Below, in pieces: positions 51,831 to 60,864 of a DNA stretch of 64,000 nt. The position numbers were made by a program, and so were the translations under genes. Positions within the stretch are counted from its first letter, which is position 1. Each line of letters opens with the position of its first letter. The notes below the pieces were generated by a model. That model was given only the letters and a program-made list of their open reading frames with translations, was not told the DNA's origin and made no database searches. The DNA is from Streptosporangium lutulentum (GTDB taxonomy: Bacteria; Actinomycetota; Actinomycetes; Streptosporangiales; Streptosporangiaceae). The stretch spans positions 1,240,001 through 1,304,000 of the forward strand of contig NZ_JAUSQU010000001.1 in assembly GCF_030811455.1 (NCBI RefSeq), written 5' to 3'.

Positions 51831-53416
51831 GCGTGCGCGTCCTGGGCGGCATCGCTCTCGCCGACTTCCGGGACCGGGTTCGCAGACCCGTGTACGCGGT
51901 GACGCTGCTGGCCGCCGTGGGCCTGGGCTGTCTGGCCGTGCCCGGCGCCGATTCCCGCTGGGTCATCCTGCAGATCGGGGATCACCGCGGTGTGTACAAC
52001 AGCGCCTACGTCGGCATGGCGACCGCGCTCGCCGGCGCGTTGTGGCTGGCGCTGGGCGGTTTCTACGTGGTGCGGGGAGCCCTGGCCCGTGACGAGAGCT
52101 CGGGCGTCGGCAGGCTGCTCGCCTCGACCCCGCTGAGCACCACCGCGTACCTGGCGGGCAAGCTGCTCAGCAATGTGCTGGTGCTCGCCTCGATGGTGGG
52201 GGTGCTGGCCGTGACCGCGTTGGTGATGCAGCTGGCGCGCGGCGAGTCCACGACGGTCGATCCGATGGCGCTGTCGCTGCCGTTCGCCGTGATCGCACTG
52301 CCGCTGGTGGTGGTGACGGCCGCCGCGGCGTTGCTGACCGAGGCGCTGCCGGCGCTGCGGGGCGGGTTCGGCAACGTCGCGTGGTTTTTCGTCTGGATGG
52401 TCGTCGCGGTGGGCGGCCAGGGGCCCGGGGCGCCGTTCGGCGGCATCGGCGTCCATGAGGCGGTCGAGTCGATGCGTACGGACATGCTCGCCCAGGGGGT
52501 GCGGGCCCAGGGAGAGTTCAGCCTCGGCTTCACGTACGTCGCCGAGCCCCTGCGCGTCTTCGAGTGGGGCGGCTTCACACCGGACGCGGACTTCCTGCTC
52601 GGCAGGCTGGTTCTGGTGCTGGGCGCGGTGGGGTGCGCGCTGCTGCCCGCACTGTGGTTCGGTCGCTTCGATCCCGCGCGCGGGCGGCCCGGCCGCCGTG
52701 CGGCATCCCCGGAGCCCGCGGCCTCCGTCGCGCACGCCGAGCCCGTCGTGCTCTGGTCGGCCGCGGTCGAGAGGCTGCCGTCCGGTTCGGTGCGCACGGG
52801 CGGCTCGGCCTGGCGGCTGTTCACCGGTGAGCTGCGAATCCTGCTGCGAGGGGTGTCCTGGTGGTGGTGGGCGGGGGCGGCCCTGATCTCACTCGCCGGG
52901 CTGATGGCCACCGGCAACGGAGCGACCCGGGTGGTGCTGCCGCTGGCCTGGATCTGGCCTGTACTGATCTGGTCCCGGCTGGGCACGCAAGCGCACGAAC
53001 ACGGCGTCCAGGCGCTGCTCGCCGCCACCCCCCGGGCCCGCCGCCGGCTGCTCGCGGAGTGGGCCGCAGGAGTCTTCCTCACCGCGGCGACCGGATTCGC
53101 GCCGGCTCTGCAGCCGGCGCGGGAGGCCGACTGGCACGGAGTGGCCTCCTGGACGGGCGGAGCGTTCTTCATCCCGTCCTTGGCCCTCGCGCTCGGCACG
53201 CTCAGCCGCGGCCACCGGCTCTTCCAGGCCCTTTACCTGCCGCTGTGGTACATCGCGGCCAACGGCTTCGCCGTACTCGACTACATGGGCGCGACCCGGG
53301 CGGCGGGCCGGCCGGCCCTGCTCCACCCGCTCGCCGTCGGTACGATCGCCGCCGCACTGCTCGGTCTCGTCCTCGGCGCGGGAGCGCTACGGCGGGCTGT
53401 GGGGCGGGAGGCGTGA
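51827..53416 (+). CDS. ABC-2 type transporter permease
   Basis: The 529-residue protein has about 11-12 membrane helices in two halves, separated by a soluble linker around residue 300 (RPGRRAASPEPAASVAHAEP). Each half looks like an ABC-2 permease unit (TPLSTTAYLAGKLLSNVLVL; TPRARRRLLAEWAAGVFL), so it is an internally duplicated permease. Substrate unknown; together with the RR-HK pair upstream it suggests stress-regulated export. Confidence 0.88.
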   Translation: MSVRVLGGIALADFRDRVRRPVYAVTLLAAVGLGCLAVPGADSRWVILQIGDHRGVYNSAYVGMATALAGALWLALGGFYVVRGALARDESSGVGRLLASTPLSTTAYLAGKLLSNVLVLASMVGVLAVTALVMQLARGESTTVDPMALSLPFAVIALPLVVVTAAAALLTEALPALRGGFGNVAWFFVWMVVAVGGQGPGAPFGGIGVHEAVESMRTDMLAQGVRAQGEFSLGFTYVAEPLRVFEWGGFTPDADFLLGRLVLVLGAVGCALLPALWFGRFDPARGRPGRRAASPEPAASVAHAEPVVLWSAAVERLPSGSVRTGGSAWRLFTGELRILLRGVSWWWWAGAALISLAGLMATGNGATRVVLPLAWIWPVLIWSRLGTQAHEHGVQALLAATPRARRRLLAEWAAGVFLTAATGFAPALQPAREADWHGVASWTGGAFFIPSLALALGTLSRGHRLFQALYLPLWYIAANGFAVLDYMGATRAAGRPALLHPLAVGTIAAALLGLVLGAGALRRAVGREA

Positions 53417-53470
53417 GGCGACAGGACGTCGCGGTGAACATCGGATTCACCGCGGCGATGAAGGAGGAAC

Positions 53471-53716
53471 TCACTGGAGTTCAGGCAGGCGAGCCCGCAG
53501 CCACTCGGAGAACGGACCACCTGGCGAAAGCTCGAACGGCTCATCGACCCCGTGGACGGACAAAGCCGTGGCATAACCGATCAGGATGTTCTGCAAGTCC
53601 TGCAGGGACCCCTGTCGGATCCACATGGACGGACGCAGCCGGACCTGGTCCAGCACATCATGGACATCCCGACACTGGTCGATCGGTCTTGGCCTTTGTC
53701 TCTGGTCAGCTGACAC
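53471..53716 (-). CDS. Small conserved actinobacterial protein
   Basis: This 81-residue protein has the pattern VRLRPSMWIRQGSLQDLQNIL then GYATALSVHGVDEPFELSPG and FSEWLRARLPEL, which matches a family of small actinobacterial proteins (RP.M...S...L...I.GY..A...HG...P.....F..WL). Function unknown; related proteins occur near toxin-immunity loci. It ends shortly after the WL motif and could be slightly truncated. Confidence 0.65.
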   Translation of the reverse strand: MSADQRQRPRPIDQCRDVHDVLDQVRLRPSMWIRQGSLQDLQNILIGYATALSVHGVDEPFELSPGGPFSEWLRARLPELQ

Positions 53717-53766
53717 AGGCCGGACTCTATGGCGAAACCCGGCGAACCTTCCCGGTCACAGCACTA

Positions 53767-54705
53767 CTAGGCGCGCTTGCCCCGGGTGATCCTGCGGGTC
53801 CATCGCACCGCGCGCTGGACCACCGGACCGGCCAGGCTGATCTCCGAGGTGACCTTCCTGAGGGCCTGGGTGGCCGCCTCCGATTCGGCCACGGCCCTCT
53901 TCAGCTCCGCCGTGGTGCGCTGGAGCTCGCCACTGAGTTTCCCCAGCGTGGCGGGGTCTCCACCGGGGGTGGGAGCCGCGGGCTTCTTGCGCTCGTTGAC
54001 CCGGACGAGCTCCCAGCCGTCGAAGGCGTCCGTGGTGTGCCACAGGTCGGAGCGGGACTCCAGCCACCGCAGCAGGCGTGCCTGGATCGGCGCCGGGTCT
54101 CCCCAGGTCGCGTAGAGCTTGTGGTTGCTGACACAGATCGGTGCCAGGCCCAGGTTCGCCACCGCCTCCCAGACCGCCATCGCCACGCCCGGAGTGTGCT
54201 CGCTCCGGTAGTCGTCGAAGACGACGATTCCGTCATCCCGCAGGACCTCCCGCGCGGAGAGCACGTCCTGCCGGACGTGAACGTAGAGATGGGAGGCGTC
54301 CACGTGGACGAACCTGCAGGATTTGGCCGCGACGTGGTCCAGGACGATCGAGGTCGGCCCGTGCACCACGACCGGGAGCGTGTGGTGGAAGCCCAGGTAG
54401 TTCTGCTCGAACTTCTCACGGGTGAGGGTCGAGTAGGAGCGGCTGGTCTCGGCGTCGTTCGCCGCCTCGGGGGCGTCGGACTCGAAGAGGTCGCAGACGG
54501 TGAAGGTCTCGCCGGGCCGCAGATGGCTGCCGATCATGACCGCGCTCTTGCCCAGGTACGTCCCGAGTTCGAGGAGATCGCCCGGAGGTTCTTCCTGCCC
54601 CCGCGCCTGCAGGAACCAGGTGAAGAGCCGCTGGTCGGTGATCCAGAACCAGCCGGGGATCCGGTCGAGTGATCGGGGGGTGATTTCTACCTTCACGGCG
54701 GACAT
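53767..54705 (-). CDS. Class I SAM-dependent methyltransferase-like protein with C-terminal coiled coil
   Basis: The 312-residue protein resembles Methyltransf_24/CmcI-type enzymes: LLELGTYLGKSAVMIG as SAM loop, CDLFES, FVHVDASHLYVHVRQDV and IVVFDDY. The last 80 residues (LGKLSGELQRTTAELKRAVA and on) form a coiled coil followed by a basic tail. ATG 54705 is preferred to an in-frame start at 54756 that adds a Cys-rich stretch. Neighbours give no clue to the substrate; similar proteins lie in glycan or sugar-tailoring clusters. Confidence 0.78.
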   Translation of the reverse strand: MSAVKVEITPRSLDRIPGWFWITDQRLFTWFLQARGQEEPPGDLLELGTYLGKSAVMIGSHLRPGETFTVCDLFESDAPEAANDAETSRSYSTLTREKFEQNYLGFHHTLPVVVHGPTSIVLDHVAAKSCRFVHVDASHLYVHVRQDVLSAREVLRDDGIVVFDDYRSEHTPGVAMAVWEAVANLGLAPICVSNHKLYATWGDPAPIQARLLRWLESRSDLWHTTDAFDGWELVRVNERKKPAAPTPGGDPATLGKLSGELQRTTAELKRAVAESEAATQALRKVTSEISLAGPVVQRAVRWTRRITRGKRA

Positions 54706-54878
54706 GGGCGGACCGTAGCAGCCGAGGTCCGCCTCTCGGCAACAGCCGATACCCACCTTTCGGCGGGTGTTCGTCGGATGGCCATCCTCGATGTGCCGCC
54801 TCGACGCTCACCGGTCGATCGACCTCACCCGGCGGGTTCGTTCTTCTCCGGGCGTTGATCTCCTCCACGGCGCGAAAC

Positions 54879-54913
54879 ACCGGCCGCGTCCCGCCGACAG
54901 GCCCGCGGCCGGT
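54879..54913 (-). terminator. Hairpin terminator of the TetR gene
   Basis: ACCGGCCGCG (54879-54888) and CGCGGCCGGT (54904-54913) are perfect 10-bp arms with a 15-base loop, about 20 bases beyond the TetR stop. Confidence 0.7.
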
Positions 54914-54932
54914 CAGGCGGAACGGGCGTGCG

Positions 54933-55526
54933 TCAGGCGCCCAGGGCGCGGAGCACGAAGCCGGAGACGATCTCCTCGGCCTCCTCCAGGGCGACGGAGC
55001 CGCTGAGCAGCGGCACCCGTTCGGCGCCGATGACGGTGAGGATGATCCGGGCGGTGGCGGCCACGTCGGAGGCCTGGAAGTCGCCCGAGGCCACGCCGCT
55101 GTCGATGATGCCGGTCAGGATGCGCTGCATCGGCGCGACATGGTCGGCCAGGCGCTGGTAGGCGTCGGGGCCCAGGGCCGCGGACAGGTCGGCGGGGCCG
55201 GGGTGGGGGTGCGCGAGCAGCCCGGCGAGCTGGAGTCTGACGAACACCCGCAGCCGTTCGGCGGGGGAGGCCTGCTCGGGCAGCTCCCGCTGGTAGCTCT
55301 CGATGAAGTAGTTAGTCACCCGCTCGGTGAAGGCCAGCAGCAGCGCGGTCTTGTCGGGGAAGTAGTTGTAGAGGACGGTCCGGGTGATCCCGGCCTCGCC
55401 CGCCACGTCGGTCATGGAGATCGTGTCGATGCCCTGGTCGCGGGAGAGACGCGAAACCGCGCGCAGGATGCGATCTCGCGTCTGAGCGCGATGTTCGCCG
55501 ATGGTCGCGGCTGAGATCCGGGGCAC
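54933..55526 (-). CDS. TetR-family transcriptional regulator
   Basis: The 197-residue protein (MPRISAATIGEHRAQTRDRI from GTG 55526) has a TetR helix-turn-helix (ISMTDVAGEAGITRTVLYNYF) and a ligand domain of the TetR_C type. The longer open frame starts with TTG and is not needed. It lies 58 bases downstream of another TetR gene in the same direction; the two helix-turn-helix sequences are clearly different, so this is not a recent duplication. Confidence 0.9.
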   Translation of the reverse strand: MPRISAATIGEHRAQTRDRILRAVSRLSRDQGIDTISMTDVAGEAGITRTVLYNYFPDKTALLLAFTERVTNYFIESYQRELPEQASPAERLRVFVRLQLAGLLAHPHPGPADLSAALGPDAYQRLADHVAPMQRILTGIIDSGVASGDFQASDVAATARIILTVIGAERVPLLSGSVALEEAEEIVSGFVLRALGA

Positions 55527-55584
55527 CGTCCCATGGTCGCACAACGCCGAGGTCGCGGGCCTTTCGCGTCGGGGCCGGAGACGG

Positions 55585-56235
55585 TCAGCGCCGCGGGCGG
55601 GCGGTGAGCATCGCGGTGTGCAGGTCCTCGGCCGTGGGCGCCGGGGGGAGCGGGGGACCGGACCGGTCGGCGCGGCAGGCGTCGAGGATCAGGGCGACCA
55701 CCCGCCGCCACGCGTCCGGTGCCGCGCAGCGCGTCGAGCCGAGCACGCCGGCGTTGGCCATCAGGATCAGCATCAGGTCCTGGCCGGTGAAGTCGGTGCG
55801 CAGCGCCCCGGCGTCTCTGGCGCGCTCGATGACCCGGCTCGCCGACGTCATCGCCTGCGCTCGGGGCCCCTCCATCGTCTGGGCGGTGGGGAAGCAGGAG
55901 GTGAGGGCCTCGGTCACGCCTTGGTCCTCGGCCTGCATGCCGCAGAGGTGCTCGACCAGCCCGCGAAACCCCTCCCAGGGGTTGGAGGCCAGCTCCGCCA
56001 CTCCGGCGACCTCGGCGAACTCCGTCATCCGGTCGGCCATGATCTCCTCGATGAGCGCCTCGCGGTCCGGGAAGCGCCGGTAGAGCGTGGCGATGTTCAC
56101 CTCGGCCCGGCGGGCGATCTCCTCCAGCGGGACGTCGAGACCGCGCTCGCGGAAGGCGATGCGAGCCGCCCGCAGGATGCGCTCCCGGTTGAGTTCGGCA
56201 TCCTTGCGCAGCCCCCGCCGCTTGCACCTGTCCAT
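55585..56235 (-). CDS. TetR-family transcriptional regulator
   Basis: The 216-residue protein has the helix-turn-helix PLEEIARRAEVNIATLYRRF and a C-terminal domain of the SCO-type (Pfam TetR_C_11-like) regulators. It is divergent from doxX with 93 bases between the starts, so it probably controls that gene. Confidence 0.92.
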   Translation of the reverse strand: MDRCKRRGLRKDAELNRERILRAARIAFRERGLDVPLEEIARRAEVNIATLYRRFPDREALIEEIMADRMTEFAEVAGVAELASNPWEGFRGLVEHLCGMQAEDQGVTEALTSCFPTAQTMEGPRAQAMTSASRVIERARDAGALRTDFTGQDLMLILMANAGVLGSTRCAAPDAWRRVVALILDACRADRSGPPLPPAPTAEDLHTAMLTARPRR

Positions 56236-56292
56236 ACGATGATCCTACAAAGTTAAGGAATGCCTGCGCTTATGCTACGGTCTCCGAAAAAC

Positions 56293-56306
56293 GAAGGGCT
56301 TCCTTC
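56293..56306. promoter_or_regulatory. Palindrome in the TetR-doxX divergent region
   Basis: GAAGG-GCTT-CCTTC is a perfect inverted repeat between the divergent TetR and doxX genes; an operator is likely here, though a longer imperfect site cannot be excluded. Confidence 0.45.
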
Positions 56307-56328
56307 ACTTATTTCCTCGGAGCTCGTA

Positions 56329-56700
56329 ATGAACGTCATCCTCTGGGTCGCGCAGGTCCTGCTCGCCGCGACCTTCCTCATGGGCGGTCTGACCAAGGCC
56401 ACCAAGTCCCGCAGTGAGCTGAGCGGCAAGATGTCGTGGGTGGAGGACTTCTCCGACGGCCAGGTCAAGGCGGTCGGCATCGTGGAGGTGCTGGCCGCGA
56501 TCGGGCTGATCCTTCCCGCGCTCACCGGGATCCTGCCCGTGCTGACCCCGCTCGCCGCCGCGGGCCTGGTGGTCACGATGATCGGCGCCGCGATCGTGCA
56601 CGTCCGGCGCGGGGAGTACCCCGGGATCGTCTTCAACATCGTGCTTCTGGTGCTGGCCGCCTTCGTGGCCTGGGGCCGGTTCGGGCCCTACGCGTTCTGA
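56329..56700 (+). CDS. DoxX family membrane protein
   Basis: The 123-residue protein has four hydrophobic helices with the DoxX pattern (VAQVLLAATFLMGGLTKATK; VKAVGIVEVLAAIGLILPAL; PLAAAGLVVTMIGAAIVHVRRGE; VFNIVLLVLAAFVAWGRFG). DoxX proteins are linked to thiol or redox stress and quinone metabolism. ATG 56329 has GGAG upstream; an earlier in-frame ATG lies within the operator region. Confidence 0.9.
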   Translation: MNVILWVAQVLLAATFLMGGLTKATKSRSELSGKMSWVEDFSDGQVKAVGIVEVLAAIGLILPALTGILPVLTPLAAAGLVVTMIGAAIVHVRRGEYPGIVFNIVLLVLAAFVAWGRFGPYAF

Positions 56701-56760
56701 CGGCTTGGCTCACGTCCGGCCGCGCCGGACGGCCTCCGGGATCGGCCGGTGCCGTTGATC

Positions 56761-56808
56761 GGGTGGTTGGCGTTTCCCGTCCGAACGGGAAACGCCGGCC
56801 ACCCTTTT
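56761..56808. terminator. Strong bidirectional terminator between doxX and the epimerase gene
   Basis: GGCGTTTCCCGT (56769-56780) and ACGGGAAACGCC (56785-56796) pair perfectly around CCGA; outer arms GGGTGG (56761-56766) and CCACCC (56799-56804) extend the stem, and TTTT follows. It serves two convergent genes. Confidence 0.88.
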
Positions 56809-56853
56809 CGATCGCCGGGACCGAAAGCCCTCGCGGCGATGCCGGAGAGCCCT

Positions 56854-57804
56854 TCACGGCGTGGGGTTCGCGCGGTACCAGTCGAGGGTGGCGGCGACGG
56901 CATCGGGGTTCGGCGTCGCGGTGAACGGGCCGAAGGTGCGTGTGAACTTCGAGGCATCGGTCACGAAGGGGCGATCGCGCTGGTACCAGGTCTCGCCGAG
57001 AGCACGGATGGTGGGATTCACCAGCCCGAGGGCGCGTTGCATGAAGCGCCCGAGGGGCGCGGACTTGACGGGGCTGCCCAGCTCCGCGAACACCAGATCG
57101 AGGAACTGACTCCCCGTCAGCGGTGCCGCCGCCGGAAGGTGCCAGGCCTGGCCGTCCGCCCGCGCGTCGTCGCCGAGTGTCACGAGTCCCCTGGCGATGT
57201 CGGGCAGGTAGCTGAACGAGTGGGGCTGGTCGAGCGGCCCGACCCAGCGGGCGACCTTTCCCTGGAGCGCGGCGCCGAACACCGTCGCGCCGACGACGGT
57301 GTTGACGCCGCCGGGACCGTAGTAGTCGGACGCTCTGCCGATGGCGACACGCAGCCTGCCGGCACGGTGATCCGCCAGGAGCGCCTCGGACATCTCGGCG
57401 CGGACGCGGCCCTTGGGATTACGGGCGGCGTACGGCATGTCCTCGGTCATGGGCGTGCTGACAGGGCCGTACATGTACAGGTTGTCGGCGAAGACCAGTT
57501 TGGCACCCGAGGCGGCCGCCCCCTCGCGCACCGCGTCGGTCATGCGGGGGAACTCCTCCACCCACCGGTGATAGGCGGGGGCGGCGCAGTGGTAGACGAC
57601 CTGGGCGCCGTCGCACGCGGCCTTGGCGCCCTCGGCCGAGGTGATGTCTCCCCGGTGGGCCTCGACGCCGGGCAGCGCCGGCACCCGGCCGCTGCGGTTG
57701 ACCGCACGGACGCGGTGTCCGCGGGCGGCGAGTTCGCGGACCACGGAGTTGCCGATGGCGCCTCCGGCACCGAGGACGACATGCAGGTTGGAAGGAGCGG
57801 ACAT
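56854..57804 (-). CDS. NAD(P)-dependent epimerase/dehydratase (extended SDR)
   Basis: The 316-residue protein has the Rossmann dinucleotide motif VVLGAGGAIGNSVVREL (GxGGxxG type), DIT after the third strand, and a catalytic-like Tyr in NLYMYGP/ with the next Lys not in the classical YxxxK spacing, so it belongs to the atypical or NmrA-like side of the SDR family. The C-terminal part ends ATLDWYRANP as in reductases acting on sugars or flavonoid-like substrates. It is divergent from a TetR regulator. Confidence 0.85.
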   Translation of the reverse strand: MSAPSNLHVVLGAGGAIGNSVVRELAARGHRVRAVNRSGRVPALPGVEAHRGDITSAEGAKAACDGAQVVYHCAAPAYHRWVEEFPRMTDAVREGAAASGAKLVFADNLYMYGPVSTPMTEDMPYAARNPKGRVRAEMSEALLADHRAGRLRVAIGRASDYYGPGGVNTVVGATVFGAALQGKVARWVGPLDQPHSFSYLPDIARGLVTLGDDARADGQAWHLPAAAPLTGSQFLDLVFAELGSPVKSAPLGRFMQRALGLVNPTIRALGETWYQRDRPFVTDASKFTRTFGPFTATPNPDAVAATLDWYRANPTP

Positions 57805-57906
57805 GGGGGGCCTCCGATGCGGTTCTTCCCGGGGCGCCTGGTGGGCCGCAGGAGGAGAACCATTTGGTGATGGTGTTATGAAACAGCGTTACGGTATGCT
57901 TGTCAA

Positions 57907-58509
57907 ATGGCACGCCCCCGCAAACGCGATTACGACGAGTTGCGCCGAGACCTTCTGGACGCCGCCGGACGGCTGCTCGCCGAAGAAGGCCCGCAGGCGC
58001 TGAGCACCAGGCGAGTGGCCCAGGAGGTGGGCAGCTCCACGACCGCCGTGTACAACCTCTTCGGCGACAAGACCGGCCTGTTACGGGCGATGTTCCTGGA
58101 GGGGTTCGCCCGGCTCGCCCGGGAGTTCGCCGCGGTGCCTCGCGACGGCGACCCCGAGGCCGACCTGATGGCACTTGGATACGCCTATCGGGCCGCCGCC
58201 CTGGCCAATCCCCACCTGTACGAGTTGATGTTCGGGCGTCCCATCGCGGACTTCCGGCCCGACGAGGCGGCCCTGGCGCAGATACAGGGGACGTTCGGCA
58301 CCCTGGTCGCCGCCGTCGCGCGGTGCGTCGACGCGGGCCGGTTCGCCCCGTCCGACCCCTACGACATCGCGGTCCACCTCAACGCCCTGGTGCACGGACT
58401 GGCCAGCCTGGAACTGCGCGGTTCCCTGGCCGGCGGCGATCAGGCAGACCGGCACTGGCGCCTGGCCCTGGAGGCCGCCTTCCGCGGCCACCGCACCCCG
58501 GCGCCGTGA
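57907..58509 (+). CDS. TetR-family regulator (WHG-domain type)
   Basis: The 200-residue protein has the helix-turn-helix LSTRRVAQEVGSSTTAVYNLF and a C-terminal domain with ANPHLYELMFGRP, typical of the WHG subgroup. Its start is 102 bases from that of the divergent epimerase gene; it most likely represses that gene and itself, but I could not pick one clear palindrome in the gap. Confidence 0.92.
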   Translation: MARPRKRDYDELRRDLLDAAGRLLAEEGPQALSTRRVAQEVGSSTTAVYNLFGDKTGLLRAMFLEGFARLAREFAAVPRDGDPEADLMALGYAYRAAALANPHLYELMFGRPIADFRPDEAALAQIQGTFGTLVAAVARCVDAGRFAPSDPYDIAVHLNALVHGLASLELRGSLAGGDQADRHWRLALEAAFRGHRTPAP

Positions 58510-58676
58510 CACCGGGAGTGCGGGGGAGCCGAGAGCGGCCAGATCCGCCGCGCGCGGATGACGCGGGCCGGCCTCAATGCCGGCCTCAACGCGGAGCGGC
58601 CGGGACACCGAGGCCGGCGGGCCGGTGGCGTGAAACCGCGTCGCCCGGGTGGCGCCCCGGTGCGGTCGCCCTGCCC

Positions 58677-59243
58677 CTACGCGACGTCCTTGACGCCGTA
58701 ACGCAGATAGACCACGCCGTTACCGAAGCGCCGCTCGTCCAGCAGCGTCAGGTCGACGCGCACATCGTTCGGAAAGAACGCGTTGCCGCCGCCGACGATC
58801 GCCGGTCCGACGAAGCGGTGGTACTCGTCGACCAGCCCGGCCCGGATCGCCTGCGCCGCCAAGTGCGGCCCGGCGACCGCGATGTCGAGGTCGGTCTCGT
58901 CCTTCAGCCTCCGCACCGCCTCCGGGTCGAACGTCCGCTCGATCCGGGTCCGCTCGCCGGTCACCTCCCGCGGCGTCGTGGAGTAGACGATCTTGTCGGA
59001 GGCCTGCCAGATCCGCGCCCACTCCAGGATGAACGGCTCCTGTCCGGGCATCGTGTGCGCGGTCTCCCAGTAGGACATCGTGTCGTACATCCGGCGGCCG
59101 TACAGGTAGGTGCCGATCGATCGCCCGTGCTCGTTGACGAACCTGTGCAACTCCTCCTCGGGGCGGCCCCAGCTGAAGTCACCGTCCCTGTCGCTCACGT
59201 AGCCGTCGAGTGACGTGATCATCGAGTAGACGAGCTTACCCAT
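58677..59243 (-). CDS. Dihydrofolate reductase family protein (RibD C-terminal-like)
   Basis: The 188-residue protein starts MGKLVYSMITSLDGYVSDRD and has YGRRMYDTM, the VAGPHLAAQAIRAGLVDEYH segment and VGGGNAFFP, the signatures of the YyaP/RibD_C reductases. It is an NADPH-dependent reductase of unknown substrate. It is transcribed toward the end of the TetR gene, with no operon partner. Confidence 0.9.
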   Translation of the reverse strand: MGKLVYSMITSLDGYVSDRDGDFSWGRPEEELHRFVNEHGRSIGTYLYGRRMYDTMSYWETAHTMPGQEPFILEWARIWQASDKIVYSTTPREVTGERTRIERTFDPEAVRRLKDETDLDIAVAGPHLAAQAIRAGLVDEYHRFVGPAIVGGGNAFFPNDVRVDLTLLDERRFGNGVVYLRYGVKDVA

Positions 59244-59343
59244 GGTGGGCCTTCTTTCCTGTTCCGGCGGTGGATCGCATGATCGATGTACGGCCCGCCG
59301 CCGGCGATCCGCGTGGGATGCCCGCGGGCAGGGCCGGGCCCTC

Positions 59344-59919
59344 CTATCGGGGGCGTGTGACGCGGAGCCGCCCGTCGGTGACGTTGTCGAAGCGTGAATC
59401 CCCGCCCCGGATCAGGACGAAGTGCCGCAGCACGTCGGCGCTGTAGGCCAGCATGGGGCCGGACGGCGCGAGGTCGTCGCCGGTGAGCTCCTTGCCCGCG
59501 GGAAGGCGGGCGTTGAGCGTCGCCAGGGCCGCGACGGGATCGTCGGCGGGGCCGGCGGTCGCCTCGAGGTAGAGCGCCTCGGCGCCGCCCACGGGCGCGT
59601 GGGAGTCGAAGACCGTGATGGCCACGTCCGGGCGTTCGGCGAGGTTGCGGGAATGCCTGCTGTCCGGTGCCGACACCCAGAAGAGCCGGTCCTCGTCGCG
59701 GGCGGCGAAGAATACGGGGGTGGCCCACGGCCGTCCCTGGCGATCGGCGGTGGCGAGCACGAGGTAGCGGCTGTCGCCGAGCAGCCGGGGAACCGTCTCC
59801 CACATGCCGGTCACCGGCCGCGGACCCCGTGGGCGAGGCCCGGCGGTGAGATCCGTGATCGGTGCGGTCCCGTGCCCGCCCGTGGGCACCGGCCCGTCCG
59901 CCGCGCTCGTGTTCGCCAT
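59344..59919 (-). CDS. Pyridoxamine 5'-phosphate oxidase-like flavin/F420-binding protein
   Basis: The 191-residue protein has the split-barrel pattern RYLVLATADRQGRPWATPVFFAARDEDRLFWVSAPDSRHSRNL in consecutive strands, characteristic of actinobacterial PNPOx-like and F420-dependent reductases, then VAITVFDSH and EALYLEATAG. It precedes the DHFR-like gene in the same direction by 100 bases and may share its transcript. GGAGGAACG precedes the ATG. Confidence 0.85.
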   Translation of the reverse strand: MANTSAADGPVPTGGHGTAPITDLTAGPRPRGPRPVTGMWETVPRLLGDSRYLVLATADRQGRPWATPVFFAARDEDRLFWVSAPDSRHSRNLAERPDVAITVFDSHAPVGGAEALYLEATAGPADDPVAALATLNARLPAGKELTGDDLAPSGPMLAYSADVLRHFVLIRGGDSRFDNVTDGRLRVTRPR

Positions 59920-60030
59920 CGTTCCTCCTGCGATCGCCGGCTTGCCGACACATCATCGCGTTCACCACACGGTCTCATCAATGACGAGATCTGGAACAAT
60001 TGTTCGCACCTGCTGAAGCGTGAGGGAGCG

Positions 60031-60132
60031 GTGGAGCGTCAGGACATCGAGGTGTTCCCCGTGCTCGCCGAGGAGCCGCACTTCGCGCGCACGGCCGGGC
60101 GCCTCCACGTCTCGGCCGCGACGCTTGGCTAG
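60031..60132 (+). pseudogene. N-terminal stub of a LysR-family regulator
   Basis: From GTG 60031, behind GGGAGC, the frame reads VERQDIEVFPVLAEEPHFAR then TAGRLHVSAATLG and a stop: it is the first 33 residues of a LysR helix-turn-helix (E.QDIEVF..LAEE.HF.RTA.RLHVS...). Everything after the recognition helix is lost; the next gene on the other strand begins 19 bases later. So the regulator is truncated, presumably by a deletion. Confidence 0.65.
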
Positions 60133-60150
60133 CCGGCCCGGAGACTCCCG

Positions 60151-60804
60151 TCAGGCGGCGAGCTCGGCGCGCACCACCCGGCCGAGCTCGCCCAGGACCT
60201 CGGTGTTGAGCTGGTAGGCGAGCTTGGTCTCGCGGATCAGGCGCTGCTTGTCGGCGTCGCTCAGGGGCAGCGCGTCCAGCCGGGCACGATACTGGTTCTT
60301 GAACCGGGGCAGGCTGCCGACCTCGTCGAAGAGATAGAAGTCGACACCGCCGCCCGGCGTGTAGCCGTAGATCTTCTGAAGCTCCATCCGGATGAACTGC
60401 CCGCCGGACAGATCGCCCATGTAGCGGGTGTAGTGGTGGGCGACGTAGCCGCCCGGCCGGCTGGAGACCTGGTTGATACGGGCGACCAGGGTCAGGGTCG
60501 GCAGGGAAGGCTCGATCCTGGACCTCCAGCCGGCGCCGTAAATCGTCTCCAGGTCACGGACCAGGGCTTCCTCGCGGTAGAGCTCGGGGAAGACGAACGG
60601 CGCGGCGATCGGGTCGCCGGCGAGCGCCTTGGACGCGCCGTCGAGGGCCAGATAGGCGAAGTAGTGCTGGGCCACCATCTCACCGTAGGCCTCGGGGCTG
60701 AGCTGACCGGCCATCAAAGCCTTGAGGTAGCTGTCGTCCTCGGCCGACTCGTGGTCGCTCCAGGTGGCGTTCCTGAGTACTTCGGAGAACGGCGAGTCGC
60801 TCAT
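60151..60804 (-). CDS. Heme oxygenase (biliverdin-producing)
   Basis: The 217-residue protein has the proximal heme ligand in LRNATWSDHESAE (H18) and the distal glycine helix YMGDLSGGQFI, both diagnostic of HmuO/HO-1. It opens heme to biliverdin, CO and iron for iron acquisition. ATG 60804 follows GGAG; an in-frame upstream start adds nonhomologous residues. It is 60 bases downstream of the acyltransferase gene in the same direction. Confidence 0.95.
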   Translation of the reverse strand: MSDSPFSEVLRNATWSDHESAEDDSYLKALMAGQLSPEAYGEMVAQHYFAYLALDGASKALAGDPIAAPFVFPELYREEALVRDLETIYGAGWRSRIEPSLPTLTLVARINQVSSRPGGYVAHHYTRYMGDLSGGQFIRMELQKIYGYTPGGGVDFYLFDEVGSLPRFKNQYRARLDALPLSDADKQRLIRETKLAYQLNTEVLGELGRVVRAELAA

Positions 60805-60864
60805 GATCGCTCCGCGTAGAAGGGGCCTTTCACGACACAGTGTCACAAAGATCGCGAGACCTCG

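Noticed and set aside
53471..53716. Immunity protein of a polymorphic toxin system
   Set aside because: The resemblance is to a general small actinobacterial family; no toxin, secretion or repeat gene is adjacent.
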